A stretch of 64,000 bases of DNA. Source: Polyangiaceae bacterium (GTDB lineage: Bacteria > Myxococcota_A > Polyangia > Polyangiales > Polyangiaceae). Under the pieces are notes generated by a model. It worked only from the letters and a program-made list of their open reading frames with translations. It was not told the origin of the DNA and ran no database searches. Numbering within the stretch: the first letter of the stretch is position 1; each line of letters starts with the position of its first letter. The stretch covers positions 1-64,000 of the forward strand of contig JAICQO010000022.1 of NCBI GenBank assembly GCA_025937835.1. Reading direction: 5' to 3'. A program made the translations under genes and the position numbers. This document shows positions 9,001-16,788 of the stretch, piece by piece.

Positions 9001-9951
9001 CAGCTCCCCCGCCTTCAGCCGCTCTTCGGCGTTCTTGCGCAGCGCCTGCGACAGGCTGCCGTGGTGACACGCCACGAGCCCCGCGCCGAGCCGCGGCACG
9101 AGCCGCGCAGCGACCCGCTCGGCGAGCTTCCGCGTGTTGACGAAGACCAGCGTCGTCTTGTGCTCGCGCGAAAGCTCCGCGATCCGCTCGTAGATCTCGT
9201 CCCAGACCTCGTGCGAGCACACGGCCGACAACGGCGACGGCGGCAGCTCGATCGCGAGGTCCAGCGCGCGCCGGTGACCCGCGTCTACCGTCGCGCACTC
9301 GCGCCCGACGCCGACCAGGAACCTCGCGACGTCCTCGATCGGCTTCTGCGTCGCCGACAGCCCAATCCGCTGCAGACCGCCGTCCGGCGCGGCCAGCGCC
9401 TCCAGCCGCTCGAGCGAAAGCGAAAGGTGCGAGCCGCGCTTATCGCGACAAAGCTGGTGGATTTCGTCGACGATCACCGTCTTGACCGTCGACAGGATGC
9501 GGCGCCCGCCCTCGCTCGTGAGCAAGATGTAGAGCGACTCCGGCGTCGTCACCAGCAAGTGCGGCGGCCGCCGCGACATCCCGGCGCGCGCCTTGGGATC
9601 CGTATCCCCGGTGCGGACCAGCGCGCGCAGCTCCGGCAAGCTCGGATCGAGCTCGCGGATGGCCGAGAGCGGCCCCTCCAGATTCTTTTGTATGTCGGTC
9701 GCGAGCGCCTTCAACGGCGAGACGTACAGCACGCGCGTCTCGTCCGGCAGTGCAGCGCGCTCGGAAAACAACGCGTCCAGCGCACACAGGAACGCCGCGA
9801 GCGTCTTACCCGAGCCGGTCGGAGCCGCGATCAGCGTGTGCCGGCCCGCGCGGATGTGGCTCCAGCCTTCGATCTGCGCGGGGGTCGGCTCACCGAGCCG
9901 CTCCGAGAACCAGCGGCGGATGGCGGGATGAAACGGCGCGAGAGCGTTCAC
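6082..9951 (-). CDS. lhr: Lhr-family DEAD/DEAH-box helicase
   Basis: From the GTG at 9951 the protein has 1289 residues; an in-frame TTG at 9981 is possible, but the Lhr-like core begins right after the GTG (NALAPFHPAIRRWF). Motif I is AAPTGSGKT, motif II DEIH, and motif VI lies in the QRVGRAGHG segment. These are followed by the winged-helix and DEAD/H-associated regions typical of large helicase-related (Lhr) proteins. Lhr is a 3'-to-5' ssDNA-dependent ATPase that unwinds RNA:DNA hybrids and is linked to DNA repair. E. coli Lhr has about 1540 residues, and this one is shorter at the C-terminus. It is a single gene, divergent from the GlxA-like regulator, and it covers nearly 4 kb in which many antisense frames are only shadows. 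Confidence 0.93.
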   Translation of the reverse strand: MNALAPFHPAIRRWFSERLGEPTPAQIEGWSHIRAGRHTLIAAPTGSGKTLAAFLCALDALFSERAALPDETRVLYVSPLKALATDIQKNLEGPLSAIRELDPSLPELRALVRTGDTDPKARAGMSRRPPHLLVTTPESLYILLTSEGGRRILSTVKTVIVDEIHQLCRDKRGSHLSLSLERLEALAAPDGGLQRIGLSATQKPIEDVARFLVGVGRECATVDAGHRRALDLAIELPPSPLSAVCSHEVWDEIYERIAELSREHKTTLVFVNTRKLAERVAARLVPRLGAGLVACHHGSLSQALRKNAEERLKAGELRALVATASLELGIDIGDIDLVVQVGAARSIATLLQRVGRAGHGVHRTPKGRIFPLTRDELVESAALLRSIRSGTLDRTPQPGRPLDILAQQVVAACVSEPWSEQALFERFRRAYPYRELEREDFDRVVSLHSGQRWSLLHRDGVGGVIRATRRARLTAVMSGGAIPDNADYQVVLEPDGNQIGTLNEDFAIESNRGDIFQLGTTSWRILRVSGGVVRVADAQGAPPTIPFWLGEAPARTRELSAEIAELREKAADPAALAAEFDAPVAAQLAEYVGEGVRALGAVPSTRRIVIERFFDESGGMQLVVHAPFGGRINRAFGLALRKRFCRQFGFELQAAANEEAIVLSLGMQHSFPLEEVFDYLNPNSVEKVLTQAILTAPVFKTRWRWNASRALLIERTRSGKKTPAPIVRMRSEDLLAASFPEVQACGETLPPGDIEVPMEHPIVRQTVEDCLREAMDIDGLIEVLHGLRDGRIERVAVDTPTPSSFAHGILTAAPYAFLDDAPLEERRTQAVITRRTLDVKSADELGALDPEAIARVREEAFPSPANAEEVHEALLWMGYATESEAEPWAAWLAELLAAGRVVREGERWYAREATRDPKEVLRGRLEALGPIVSDDPLLFELEREGFVLRGRFEGRPGWCSRRLLARIHRYTLERLRREIEPVNAADYLRFLLAWQKVDPEYRVEGPRGTLEVIEQLAGFEAPARAWESSLLPARIKNYRREWLDELTLSGEVAWGRLWGSTASALGSTPLCLVPRETLGAWAALSRTPDHANLSEAAAKLHGLLGSRGAMFAQELLRACGEPRDVLEAGLAELVTRGLATADSFAALRGLLVSKRNLPRSASAGRFSLLRYDVGEPLDAEAMARTLLRRYGVVLRKTLLRERQPHPYRDLLRVFRTLESRGEARGGRFVSGFDGEQYALPEAVTLLRSVRRRGPGEPIHVSAADPLNLRGILTPDARISPLARKRVLVA

Positions 9952-9995
9952 GGGCGGCCAAGTGTGCCATGCCGCGAACAACTAGCCATGCCGGG

Positions 9996-10131
9996 GTTGC
10001 CTCCACCCGTCTCGCTTCGCTCGCCGACCTCCTCCAAGTTCGTGCTCGCCCGTTCGGGCTGCGCGCGAACGGAGGAGGTCCCCGCAACACGCCGCTCCGC
10101 CCACGCCTCACAGTCAGAATTCTGACTGTGG
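9996..10131 (+). repeat. Structured intergenic repeat, copy A
   Basis: This fills the middle of the gap between the helicase and the GlxA-like gene (9952-10282), in which I see no coding sequence. It opens with GTTGCC and a CCCGTCTCGCTTCGCTCGCC block. A hairpin follows: arm 10026-10042 (GACCTCCTCC, bulged AA, GTTCG) pairs with 10066-10080 (CGAAC, GGAGGAGGTC). It closes with a perfect palindrome, CAGTCAGAATTCTGACTG, extended by CA/TG on each side (10109-10130). The same order of parts, with paired base changes, is found inverted at 17925-18093. Confidence 0.75.
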
Positions 10132-10282
10132 AATCGCTTCGGGAAGCAGCCTGTGCAGCTCCTCCCTCTTTGAATCGGATTCTCGCCGCCACCGGGAACG
10201 CCGGCGGCGCCAGGCCCCCTCTGTCCCAAATCGTCCGATCCACGTCCTTGTGCCAGGCGGCTCGCTCCGTCATTTTGAAGGG

Positions 10283-11296
10283 GTGACGCGCTCCGTCGTC
10301 GTGCTCGGCTTCGAAGGTTGTCAGTCCCTGGACGTCACAGGTCCGCTCGAGGTCTTCGCCGAGGCGAACCAAGCCGTGCACCAGTCCCGATCCCGCGCGC
10401 ACGGTTACAGCCTGCGCTTCGCTGGCCCGTCGCTGGCTCCGCTTCGCGCCGAGAGCGGTCTCCATTTGCTCCCGGAGGTCAGCCTCGAACAGCTCGCTCG
10501 ACGCCGAGCTCCCGCGCTCGACACACTCGTGATTGCGGGAGGCAAAGGTGCCCGTCAAATCGCGTCGCAAGACCCGGAGCTGGTGCGCCTCGTGCGGCAG
10601 CTTGCGACGAAGGCCCGGCGCGTGACGAGCGTGTGCACCGGTGCGTTCGTGCTGGCCGCGACCGGGCTCCTCTCCGGACGCCGAGCGACGACGCACTGGG
10701 CGTCCTGCGACGAGCTGTCACGGCGCTTCCCGAAGCTCCAGGTCGAGCGCGATCCGATCTACGTCCGCGACGGCCGCTACTGGACGTCTGCGGGCGTCAC
10801 GGCGGGCATGGACCTCGCTCTGGCGCTGGTGGAGGCCGATCTAGGGCGCAAGTTGGCGATGCAGGTCGCGCGTTCGCTGGTGATGTTCGTGCGGCGCTCG
10901 GGTGGACAGTCGCAGTTCAGCGAGCCGTTGAAGGTACAGTCCGCCGAGCGCGCGCCGCTCCGCGATCTGCAGGCGTACATCGTCGAACACCCCACCGCGG
11001 AGCTCGACGTGCCGGCGCTTGCGCAGCGCGTGGCCATGAGCCCGCGTCACTTTTCAAGGATTTTCCGGGCACAGGTCGGAGCATCGCCCGCTGCTTACGT
11101 CGAAGCCGTGCGCGTCGAGGCCGCGCGGCGCCTGCTCGAGGACAGCAGGGAGGGCATCGAGGGCGTAGCTGCCGCGGCCGGCTTCGGAACGCCGGAAGCC
11201 CTGCGGCGAGCCTTCGCGCGTCGCGTCGGTTTGAGCCCGCGCGAGTACCGCTCCCGGTTCGGCTGCAGCGAGGCCGAGCCCGCGCACGAGGCCTGA
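10283..11296 (+). CDS. GlxA-like transcriptional regulator (DJ-1/PfpI domain plus AraC HTH)
   Basis: From the GTG at 10283 the protein has 337 residues, and homology to the family begins at once (VVVLGFEGCQSLDVTGPLEVF). Residues 1-190 are a DJ-1/PfpI-like class I glutamine amidotransferase domain with a nucleophile-elbow Cys in SVCTGAFVL. The last 100 residues are an AraC-type double helix-turn-helix (VPALAQRVAMSPRHFSRIF, then GVAAAAGFGTPEALRRAF). Proteins of this kind sense small nitrogenous or aldehyde metabolites and activate catabolic genes. An ATG at 10250 would add 11 unconserved residues. The gene is convergent with the RTX lipoprotein, with a terminator-like hairpin between. The effector and target genes are unknown. 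Confidence 0.9.
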   Translation: MTRSVVVLGFEGCQSLDVTGPLEVFAEANQAVHQSRSRAHGYSLRFAGPSLAPLRAESGLHLLPEVSLEQLARRRAPALDTLVIAGGKGARQIASQDPELVRLVRQLATKARRVTSVCTGAFVLAATGLLSGRRATTHWASCDELSRRFPKLQVERDPIYVRDGRYWTSAGVTAGMDLALALVEADLGRKLAMQVARSLVMFVRRSGGQSQFSEPLKVQSAERAPLRDLQAYIVEHPTAELDVPALAQRVAMSPRHFSRIFRAQVGASPAAYVEAVRVEAARRLLEDSREGIEGVAAAAGFGTPEALRRAFARRVGLSPREYRSRFGCSEAEPAHEA

Positions 11297-11299
11297 CGA

Positions 11300-11324
11300 C
11301 GGCGCAGAATCGGTCTCTGCGCCG
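11300..11324. terminator. Bidirectional hairpin between convergent genes
   Basis: A 9-base perfect stem (CGGCGCAGA paired with TCTGCGCCG) encloses a 7-base loop. It begins 4 bases after the regulator gene stop and ends 14 bases before the stop of the convergent RTX lipoprotein gene. There is no T-run, so it is terminator-like by position and stem strength only. Confidence 0.5.
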
Positions 11325-11338
11325 CCGCTCAGCGTGAT

Positions 11339-12013
11339 TCAGGGTGCGCAGGCCGCGGTGCTCTCGCAACCCGTCGCAGTGCTATCGCGCTTCGAGAACT
11401 GGCAGAGGTCGCCCGCGCCGGCGCCACCGTCGAGCCGGTTGTGGCCGAGGCAATCGCCGATTAGGTCGTTGCCCGAGCCACCGAACAGCTGGTCGTCGCC
11501 CTGGCCGCCGTCCACGCTGTCTTCGTCACCGGCGTCGCCGTTGACGATGTCGTTGCCGTTCTGGCCGTTCAGCACGTCGGTGCCGTCACCGCCGGAGATC
11601 CGATCGTCGCCATCACCGCCGACGATGCGATCGTTACCGGCCTCGCCGAACAGGCGGTCCTGACCGGTGCCGCCGTCGAGCGTGTCGTCGCCCTCACCGC
11701 CGAACACCTGATCATCGCCGTCGCCGGCGTAGATGATGTCGTTGCCGCCCTTGCCGTTGATCCGATCTTGGCCGCCGCGCGCTGCGATACAGTCCGCGTT
11801 TTCGGTGCCGCTGATCACGTCGTCGTTGGTGGTGCCGATGATCACGTTCAGACCGCTGGCCTTGCAGGCAGCCACCGGATCGAACGGTTTCACCGTCACT
11901 CCTGACGCGTCGATCCCGGTCGACTCGTCCTCCAACGGGTCCGCAGCCGAGCAGCCGCTGGCGATCGCGACCACGCCCAAAACCCAAGCCCGCATTGCCT
12001 TCGATGACATCAT
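11339..12013 (-). CDS. Lipoprotein with RTX (haemolysin-type calcium-binding) repeats
   Basis: Starting at the ATG pair at 12013/12010, preceded by a GGGAG ribosome site, the product has about 224 residues. A signal peptide ends in a lipobox (VAIASGC, Cys21). Residues 60-200 are nearly all Gly-Gly-x-Gly-x-Asp nonapeptides (for example GGNDIIYAGDGDDQVFGG), which fold into a calcium-binding parallel beta-roll. Two Cys near the end of the repeats and two in the tail may form disulfides. RTX proteins are normally secreted whole by type I systems through a C-terminal signal. Here the Sec/lipid anchor replaces that, and no type I transporter is nearby. It probably serves as a surface calcium-binding or adhesive protein. 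Confidence 0.88.
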   Translation of the reverse strand: MMSSKAMRAWVLGVVAIASGCSAADPLEDESTGIDASGVTVKPFDPVAACKASGLNVIIGTTNDDVISGTENADCIAARGGQDRINGKGGNDIIYAGDGDDQVFGGEGDDTLDGGTGQDRLFGEAGNDRIVGGDGDDRISGGDGTDVLNGQNGNDIVNGDAGDEDSVDGGQGDDQLFGGSGNDLIGDCLGHNRLDGGAGAGDLCQFSKRDSTATGCESTAACAP

Positions 12014-12364
12014 GTGCGTCTCCCTTGTTGGCCGCCACGCCCTCTCGCGACCCGGCGGCACCCTCGGCGCCGCGACTCCCAATCGCCGCGCCGAGGCGGA
12101 TACTGACACAACGCAACGTCGTTGCGGAAGCCCTTCTGTCGACGGTCCGCGCCACGACATCACCGTAACGATCGTGTTGCTAAGCAGCGTTGGCCGCGGC
12201 CTCTGCATGCGGCTCGTGCAGGCTGATCAGCTTGTCCTTCCGTGTCGCGAACGACAGCGATGTAACCGGGCCTGCCGATATCGGCCTTCGGGAGGACGAC
12301 TTCGAGCCGGCCACGCAGCTGACAGCTTTTTGTCAGGATAGTTCCCCGCACGCCCGAAAACGGC
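12014..12364. other. 351-base intergenic stretch with a small hairpin
   Basis: It lies between two minus-strand lipoprotein genes. No frame in it looks coding. A hairpin, CTGACA with loop GCTTTT and TGTCAG, occupies 12319-12336 about 30 bases after the upstream gene stop (read on the minus strand). It may end that transcript, although no T-run follows. The region near 12014-12100 must hold the promoter and leader of the RTX lipoprotein; I recognise no consensus promoter. Confidence 0.4.
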
Positions 12365-13078
12365 TTAGCCCGGTTGTTTCGCGAACTCCCAGGTCGCTCC
12401 GCCGGTCTGTTTCGAGGTGATCTTCAATTTGCCGTCGGCGCAGGTGTAGCTCGAGCTCGAGAGCACCGGGTTCGCGTCGATCCCCTGCGGCGCGGGCGGC
12501 GCGCTGGGAGGCGCCGCGGAGTCGATGCCGAGTGAGTCGGCGACGCCCTTGCCCAGCGTCGCAAGCTGACTCACGGGTGTGTCTTGCACGAGCGGCATCT
12601 TGCCGATCCCCGGAATGTTGGCGGTCGCGCTGACCCGCAGCCCCGACCAGTCGGCGTCGCTGCTCGTGATGGTCTCCTGGTCCGCGATCAGCGTCGCCGT
12701 GGCCTTGCCGGAGTAGCGAAAGTCGAACTTGAACGCCGGTGTGCTGGCGTGGACGTCGGACATCTCGCCGAAGTCGATGGTGCTCTTGCCGGTGCCCGCG
12801 ATCTCGAGCTTCACGTTTTCACCGCCCTCGCCGCGCACCGGGTCGACCTGGAGCGTGGCCTTGGTGCTCTTCCATTTGCCGACGAGACAAGCAGGGAATC
12901 CGGCGTTTGCCCGCTCCTTCATTTCGTGCTTCTGCGGCTCGGCGCCAGCCGTCCCGGTCGCCGCCGCCGCGCTCGCCCCGGGCGCAGGCTCGCTCTTCGA
13001 GCGATTGCAGCCCACGGCCAGCGCTGAGAGCAGGGCGAAAAACACAGCACGAGTCCCGAACGCAGCGTGAACCACCAT
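12365..13078 (-). CDS. Lipoprotein of unknown function
   Basis: A 237-residue protein with a signal sequence and lipobox (SALAVGC, Cys24), then a low-complexity Ala/Pro/Gly spacer to about residue 50. The body contains a segment starting FPACLVGKWKST, which resembles the opening strand of lipocalin-like or calycin beta-barrels (a Gly-x-Trp near the start of the barrel). Alternating hydrophobic strands follow (LKLEIAGTGKSTIDF, FKFDFRYSGKATATL). A Pro/Ala stretch near residue 190 and a Cys-containing tail (SYTCADGKLKI) end it; Cys in FPAC and YTC could pair. I do not recognise a named family. It belongs to a run of four same-strand lipoprotein genes (11339-16656), which suggests an envelope or extracellular role. 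Confidence 0.72.
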   Translation of the reverse strand: MVVHAAFGTRAVFFALLSALAVGCNRSKSEPAPGASAAAATGTAGAEPQKHEMKERANAGFPACLVGKWKSTKATLQVDPVRGEGGENVKLEIAGTGKSTIDFGEMSDVHASTPAFKFDFRYSGKATATLIADQETITSSDADWSGLRVSATANIPGIGKMPLVQDTPVSQLATLGKGVADSLGIDSAAPPSAPPAPQGIDANPVLSSSSYTCADGKLKITSKQTGGATWEFAKQPG

Positions 13079-13158
13079 GGCGGGATCACGCTCTTACGCC
13101 CTGCGCTTGTCCAGAAAAATTCAGCGCTTCGTCCAGGCGAGCACGCGCTGGCAAACAC

Positions 13159-14868
13159 TCACGGCGCCGCGCGGAGCCCTAGCCCCTGGTGCGGTGAATC
13201 GGGTGCGAGCCGGACGTCGTCGGCAGGCGGCGGGAGCTCGCGCCAGGCCTCCGGGTGCTCGTCCGGGGCGAGCCCGGAGCTCTCGACCAGGGCTTCGTAG
13301 AACGTGCCGCGGTGGACGACCAGCGCGCCCGCTGGGTAGACGACGGGCGGCGTTTCGGGGTGGCGCGTGGCGCGGTCCGTCCACCACTCGAGCTTGCGGT
13401 AGTTCTGGTCGAGCAGCTCGCCCATGAAGTCCACGAAGCGCACGGGCTCGACGCTGCCGGCGACGTTGTTTTCCTCGGTGACGCTCGGAAACGTCCATTT
13501 CAGGAACGGGTACGGGGAGTCCGCGACGTTGTCCTTCAGTAGGTGCGGATTCGGCGAGTTCGAGCCGACGCCGAACACCTGCACCGGCTCGCTCGCGTCC
13601 GGGTGGACCTCCGGATACGTCCAGTGGAAGCCGCGGAACAGGTTGCGCTCGAAGCGGAGCGTGACCCCAGTGTCGTCGGCGTGGGTATAGACGCCGGAGG
13701 CCGACGTGTCCGAGAAGTAATTGTCCTCGAAGCGCACGCTGTCGCCTGCGGCGCGCGGATCGCCGTCGACCACCGTCGGAAAGAGCTCGACGAACAGATC
13801 GCCGGTGCCAATCACGATGTTGTGGTGGAAGCTCGAGCTGCCGTAGCGCTGCCCATACTGAACGTTGCCGTCCTGATAGTCGGCGAAGGCGGAGCGCCAG
13901 CGGACGGCGCCGGGGCCGAGCACATTGTGGTGGATCTCGCAGTCGTTGCCGAGCTGACCGACCTGCAGCGCCTCGGTGCCCGTGCGCAAGAATCGATTGT
14001 CGTAGATCTGCAAGCCCTCGAAGGCATGCTGCGGCTGGGCCTGGGTGCTGCCGAAGTAGATGCCTTCGGAGCCGGTGTCGTGGACGTACAGGTCGTGGAC
14101 GCGCACGTTGCGCATCACCGCGTCGCCGTCGTCGTCCGTCTTGGCCACGATGCCCGCAAACTCCGCGCGCGCGACCTCGAGGAACTCGAGCTCGAAGTCG
14201 CTGGCGCCGCCTCCGATGGCGAGGCCCGAGAGCCCCGCCTTGCTGAACGCGTCGTCGATCAGAAAGCCGTACGTGCCCTGGCTATGCGCATAAGCGCCGT
14301 CCGCGTGGCCTGGGAACGCAGCGTCGCCGGTCTGGGCCGCTTCGTCGTAGCGCCCCGTGAGCACCCAGCCCTTGCCGCCGTTGATCGAGAACACGTAATT
14401 GGCGGCACGCCCGCCGACGCGAACCTGGCCGCCCAGGTTGCTGATCACGAGCGGGCGCTCTGCCTCGCGCTCGGGCAAGCCGCCGAGCAAGACCGTGCGA
14501 TACTCACCCGCGGGGATGTAGAGCCGATCGAGCTTCTCGAAGTCGACGTCGGGAAAGTCACCGCCGAGGTCGGGGTGGTAGAGCGCGGGTGCGTCGCCGT
14601 CGGGGACCGGCAAGGTGAAGGTGCTGAGCGGCCCTTCGGAACGACCGCCGGTCGGAGCCTCGGCGCGGCCGCCGGTTGCGCTGCCGGCGCGGCCCCCGCT
14701 CGCTGGCGTCGAGCCGCGGCCGCCCGTCGACATCGAGCTGCGGCCGCCGGCTGCGTCGCTACCCCCCGTCTGAGCCGGGGCGTCGCCACTACCCCCCGAG
14801 TCGCCACCACCGCAAGCACAGACGAGCAGCGCGCCGAATGCGAGGGACCGGATCCGCATCCGACCCAT
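13159..14868 (-). CDS. Secreted beta-helix lipoprotein with chitin-binding-like C-terminus
   Basis: From the ATG at 14868 the product has 569 residues (a second ATG at 14859 is also possible). A signal peptide with lipobox (LLVCAC) is followed by a Gly/Thr-Gly-Gly linker to about residue 80. The middle 350 residues have the repeating short strands and Asn/His-rich turns of right-handed parallel beta-helix proteins (IYDNRFLRTGTEALQVG, CEIHHNVLGPG, SSFHHNIVIG). This is the fold of polysaccharide lyases and GH28-like hydrolases. Near the C-terminus, YPAGALVVHRGTFYEALV with a later WREL resembles CBM5/12 carbohydrate-binding modules. It lies 42 bases downstream of the GH30 gene on the same strand, so both probably serve in polysaccharide breakdown. 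The exact substrate and catalytic residues are not evident. Confidence 0.85.
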   Translation of the reverse strand: MGRMRIRSLAFGALLVCACGGGDSGGSGDAPAQTGGSDAAGGRSSMSTGGRGSTPASGGRAGSATGGRAEAPTGGRSEGPLSTFTLPVPDGDAPALYHPDLGGDFPDVDFEKLDRLYIPAGEYRTVLLGGLPEREAERPLVISNLGGQVRVGGRAANYVFSINGGKGWVLTGRYDEAAQTGDAAFPGHADGAYAHSQGTYGFLIDDAFSKAGLSGLAIGGGASDFELEFLEVARAEFAGIVAKTDDDGDAVMRNVRVHDLYVHDTGSEGIYFGSTQAQPQHAFEGLQIYDNRFLRTGTEALQVGQLGNDCEIHHNVLGPGAVRWRSAFADYQDGNVQYGQRYGSSSFHHNIVIGTGDLFVELFPTVVDGDPRAAGDSVRFEDNYFSDTSASGVYTHADDTGVTLRFERNLFRGFHWTYPEVHPDASEPVQVFGVGSNSPNPHLLKDNVADSPYPFLKWTFPSVTEENNVAGSVEPVRFVDFMGELLDQNYRKLEWWTDRATRHPETPPVVYPAGALVVHRGTFYEALVESSGLAPDEHPEAWRELPPPADDVRLAPDSPHQGLGLRAAP

Positions 14869-14910
14869 GGTCTCCGGATCGGAGCGCGGCTGCAACCGCC
14901 GAAGCGCGGC

Positions 14911-16656
14911 TCACTTCCAGTTGACGGTGGCCCAGCCGTTGGCGGGTAGGTCGAACTGTAGGAGCTTGCCGCCGATCGACACCGTCTCTTTCTTGGCGCC
15001 GCCGGAGTTGAACATCGCCACGACCAGCGTGCCGTCCGGGTTCTTGAAGGCCAGCGCGTTGCCGCCCTGGGTCCCGATGCGGGTGGCGCCCGGATCGACG
15101 AACTCGGAGACGTGCCGGAACGCGTAATAGGCCGGCGTGATGTTCAGCTTCTTCGTGTCCTTGTCGACCCAGAGCAGCGCGTTCTGCGGCCAGGGGCGCA
15201 TCGTGTCGAGGTTGTGGCCGTTCTTGTCGAGGATCATGTTCCAGGCGCTGTAGGAGGTCGCGCCCGCGGTGATCCAATCCACGATGAGGCCCCAGCTCTC
15301 GACGCCGTAGGCGTGGTCGTTCGGCGGCGTGGTGGCGTTGAAGGTCGCCATTTCCCACGGGTAATTGCCGCATTTGTGCTCGCTCTGCACGATCGGCAGG
15401 TTCCGCGACTTGAGGCTCGAGATCGAGTTGATCATGTTCCACTGGAGCCCGAAGCCCTTCACGTACTTCATGGTTCCGGCGTCGGCGACCACGGTGCTGA
15501 TGATCGTTCCGTCCTTGCCCGCGTCGGCGTTCGACATGGTGCCGAGGAAGATCTGCGCCGGCACCTGGCGCTCTTCGAAGGTGGGACCCAAGAAGTCGCG
15601 GATGAACTCGTTCATCAAGGCCGCGGTCCACAAACAGCTCGGGTAACGCGTCTCGTAGCCGGGCTCGTTCTGCGGGTGAATGGCCTCGATCTTGATCCCG
15701 ACCTTCGCGTACTCCTCGACGAACTTGGCGAGGTAGAGGGCGTGCGCCTTCAGCGTCTGGTCGTCTTCCTTCATGCTGCCGCCGTCGAAGGCGTTGTTCG
15801 TCTTCATCCAGGTGGGCGGCGTCCACGGGCTCGCCCACAGCCGAACGTCGGGCTTCACGGCGAGCGCGGCCTGGATGTATGGGATCATCGCGCCCTTGTC
15901 GTGCTCGATGGAGAAGCTCTCCATCGCATAATCCCCGGCCTTCTCGTTCAGCGTGTAGCGGGTGAGCCCGTAGTCGCTCGAGCCGATCGGCACGCGACCG
16001 AACGCGAAGCGCGCGCCGTCCACGCCGAACAGCAGGTCGATCGCGAGCTTGCGATCCGACTCGCTGAGCAGCTGGAGCATGGCCCAGCCGACCTCGTTGA
16101 ACGTCCCGCCGAAGCCGTCCCACTTCTGGAAAGTGGTGTTCTCGTTGACGGTGACGCCGGCGCTGCCGCTCGCGACCTCGGTCAGCGTGCCCACCTTCCA
16201 GTACGCGCTCTTTTCGGAGGTCACGAGCTCGGGCTCGACGAACGTCGACGGGGCGCCGCCGGCATCCGGGCTGCCGCCGCTCCCGCTCCCGCTGGCGCCG
16301 GGATTGCCTCCCGGCGCTCCGCCCGTCGCCGTGGGCGCACTTCCACCGGAACCGCCGTTCATCACCGGCGCGCCGCTCGCGCCCGGAGTGCCTCCGTTCG
16401 AGGTCGGCGCACCGCCGGTTGGCGTGTTGGGCGTGCCGCCGGCTGCGCCCGGCGTGCCCGCGTTCGTGCTCGGCTTGCCGGCGTTCGTGCCCGGCGAACC
16501 GCCCATCGCGCTCGGTGCGCCGCCGGTCGACGTCGGGGGTGAGACGCTCGCTCCACCGGTCGGGCCCGGCTCACCGCCGCCCGATTCAGACGAGCTGCAT
16601 GCGAACGGGAGGGTCAACAGCCAAAGGTACGCAGTCCCTGCGAGCGCTTTCTTCAC
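14911..16656 (-). CDS. GH30-family glycosidase, lipid-anchored
   Basis: A 581-residue protein. The signal peptide ends in a lipobox (TLPFAC, Cys20). Residues 22-125 are a long Thr/Ala-Gly-Gly linker, and the catalytic domain follows. GH30 marks are clear: KWDGFGGTFNEVGWAML at the N-terminal edge, LWASPWTPPTWMKTN, acid/base Glu331 in HPQNEP, and nucleophile Glu426 in VQSEHKCGN. The C-terminal 80 residues form the small beta domain typical of the family (VVAMFNSGGAKKETVSIGG). GH30 enzymes hydrolyse beta-glucosyl, beta-xylosyl or beta-glucuronoxylan links with retention. The subfamily cannot be decided by eye. It is the upstream gene of a likely pair with the beta-helix lipoprotein. Confidence 0.93.
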   Translation of the reverse strand: MKKALAGTAYLWLLTLPFACSSSESGGGEPGPTGGASVSPPTSTGGAPSAMGGSPGTNAGKPSTNAGTPGAAGGTPNTPTGGAPTSNGGTPGASGAPVMNGGSGGSAPTATGGAPGGNPGASGSGSGGSPDAGGAPSTFVEPELVTSEKSAYWKVGTLTEVASGSAGVTVNENTTFQKWDGFGGTFNEVGWAMLQLLSESDRKLAIDLLFGVDGARFAFGRVPIGSSDYGLTRYTLNEKAGDYAMESFSIEHDKGAMIPYIQAALAVKPDVRLWASPWTPPTWMKTNNAFDGGSMKEDDQTLKAHALYLAKFVEEYAKVGIKIEAIHPQNEPGYETRYPSCLWTAALMNEFIRDFLGPTFEERQVPAQIFLGTMSNADAGKDGTIISTVVADAGTMKYVKGFGLQWNMINSISSLKSRNLPIVQSEHKCGNYPWEMATFNATTPPNDHAYGVESWGLIVDWITAGATSYSAWNMILDKNGHNLDTMRPWPQNALLWVDKDTKKLNITPAYYAFRHVSEFVDPGATRIGTQGGNALAFKNPDGTLVVAMFNSGGAKKETVSIGGKLLQFDLPANGWATVNWK

Positions 16657-16788
16657 CGCGGAAACCTAACCGAGGGCAACCAGCGCGTCGAGGCGACCTC
16701 GGCGCATTCACCGGGCGCGTTCGACTCGAAAGATGCAGCAAAATGCGAACTCGCCCGCCGCTGATGCAAACCCTGGTAAATCGCGGCC

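Noticed and set aside
8485-10125. A 546-codon open frame on the plus strand opposite the Lhr gene
   Set aside because: The Lhr helicase motifs on the minus strand are continuous through the region, and the antisense product has only Arg-rich low-complexity sequence.
13543-14949. A 468-codon open frame on the plus strand
   Set aside because: It mirrors the beta-helix lipoprotein gene. The minus-strand product has a signal peptide, lipobox and repeats, and the plus-strand product has none.
16280-16560. Minisatellite or CRISPR-like array in the GH30 gene
   Set aside because: The repetition comes from codons of a Thr/Ala-Gly-Gly linker in frame with the lipoprotein; units vary in length and there are no spacers.
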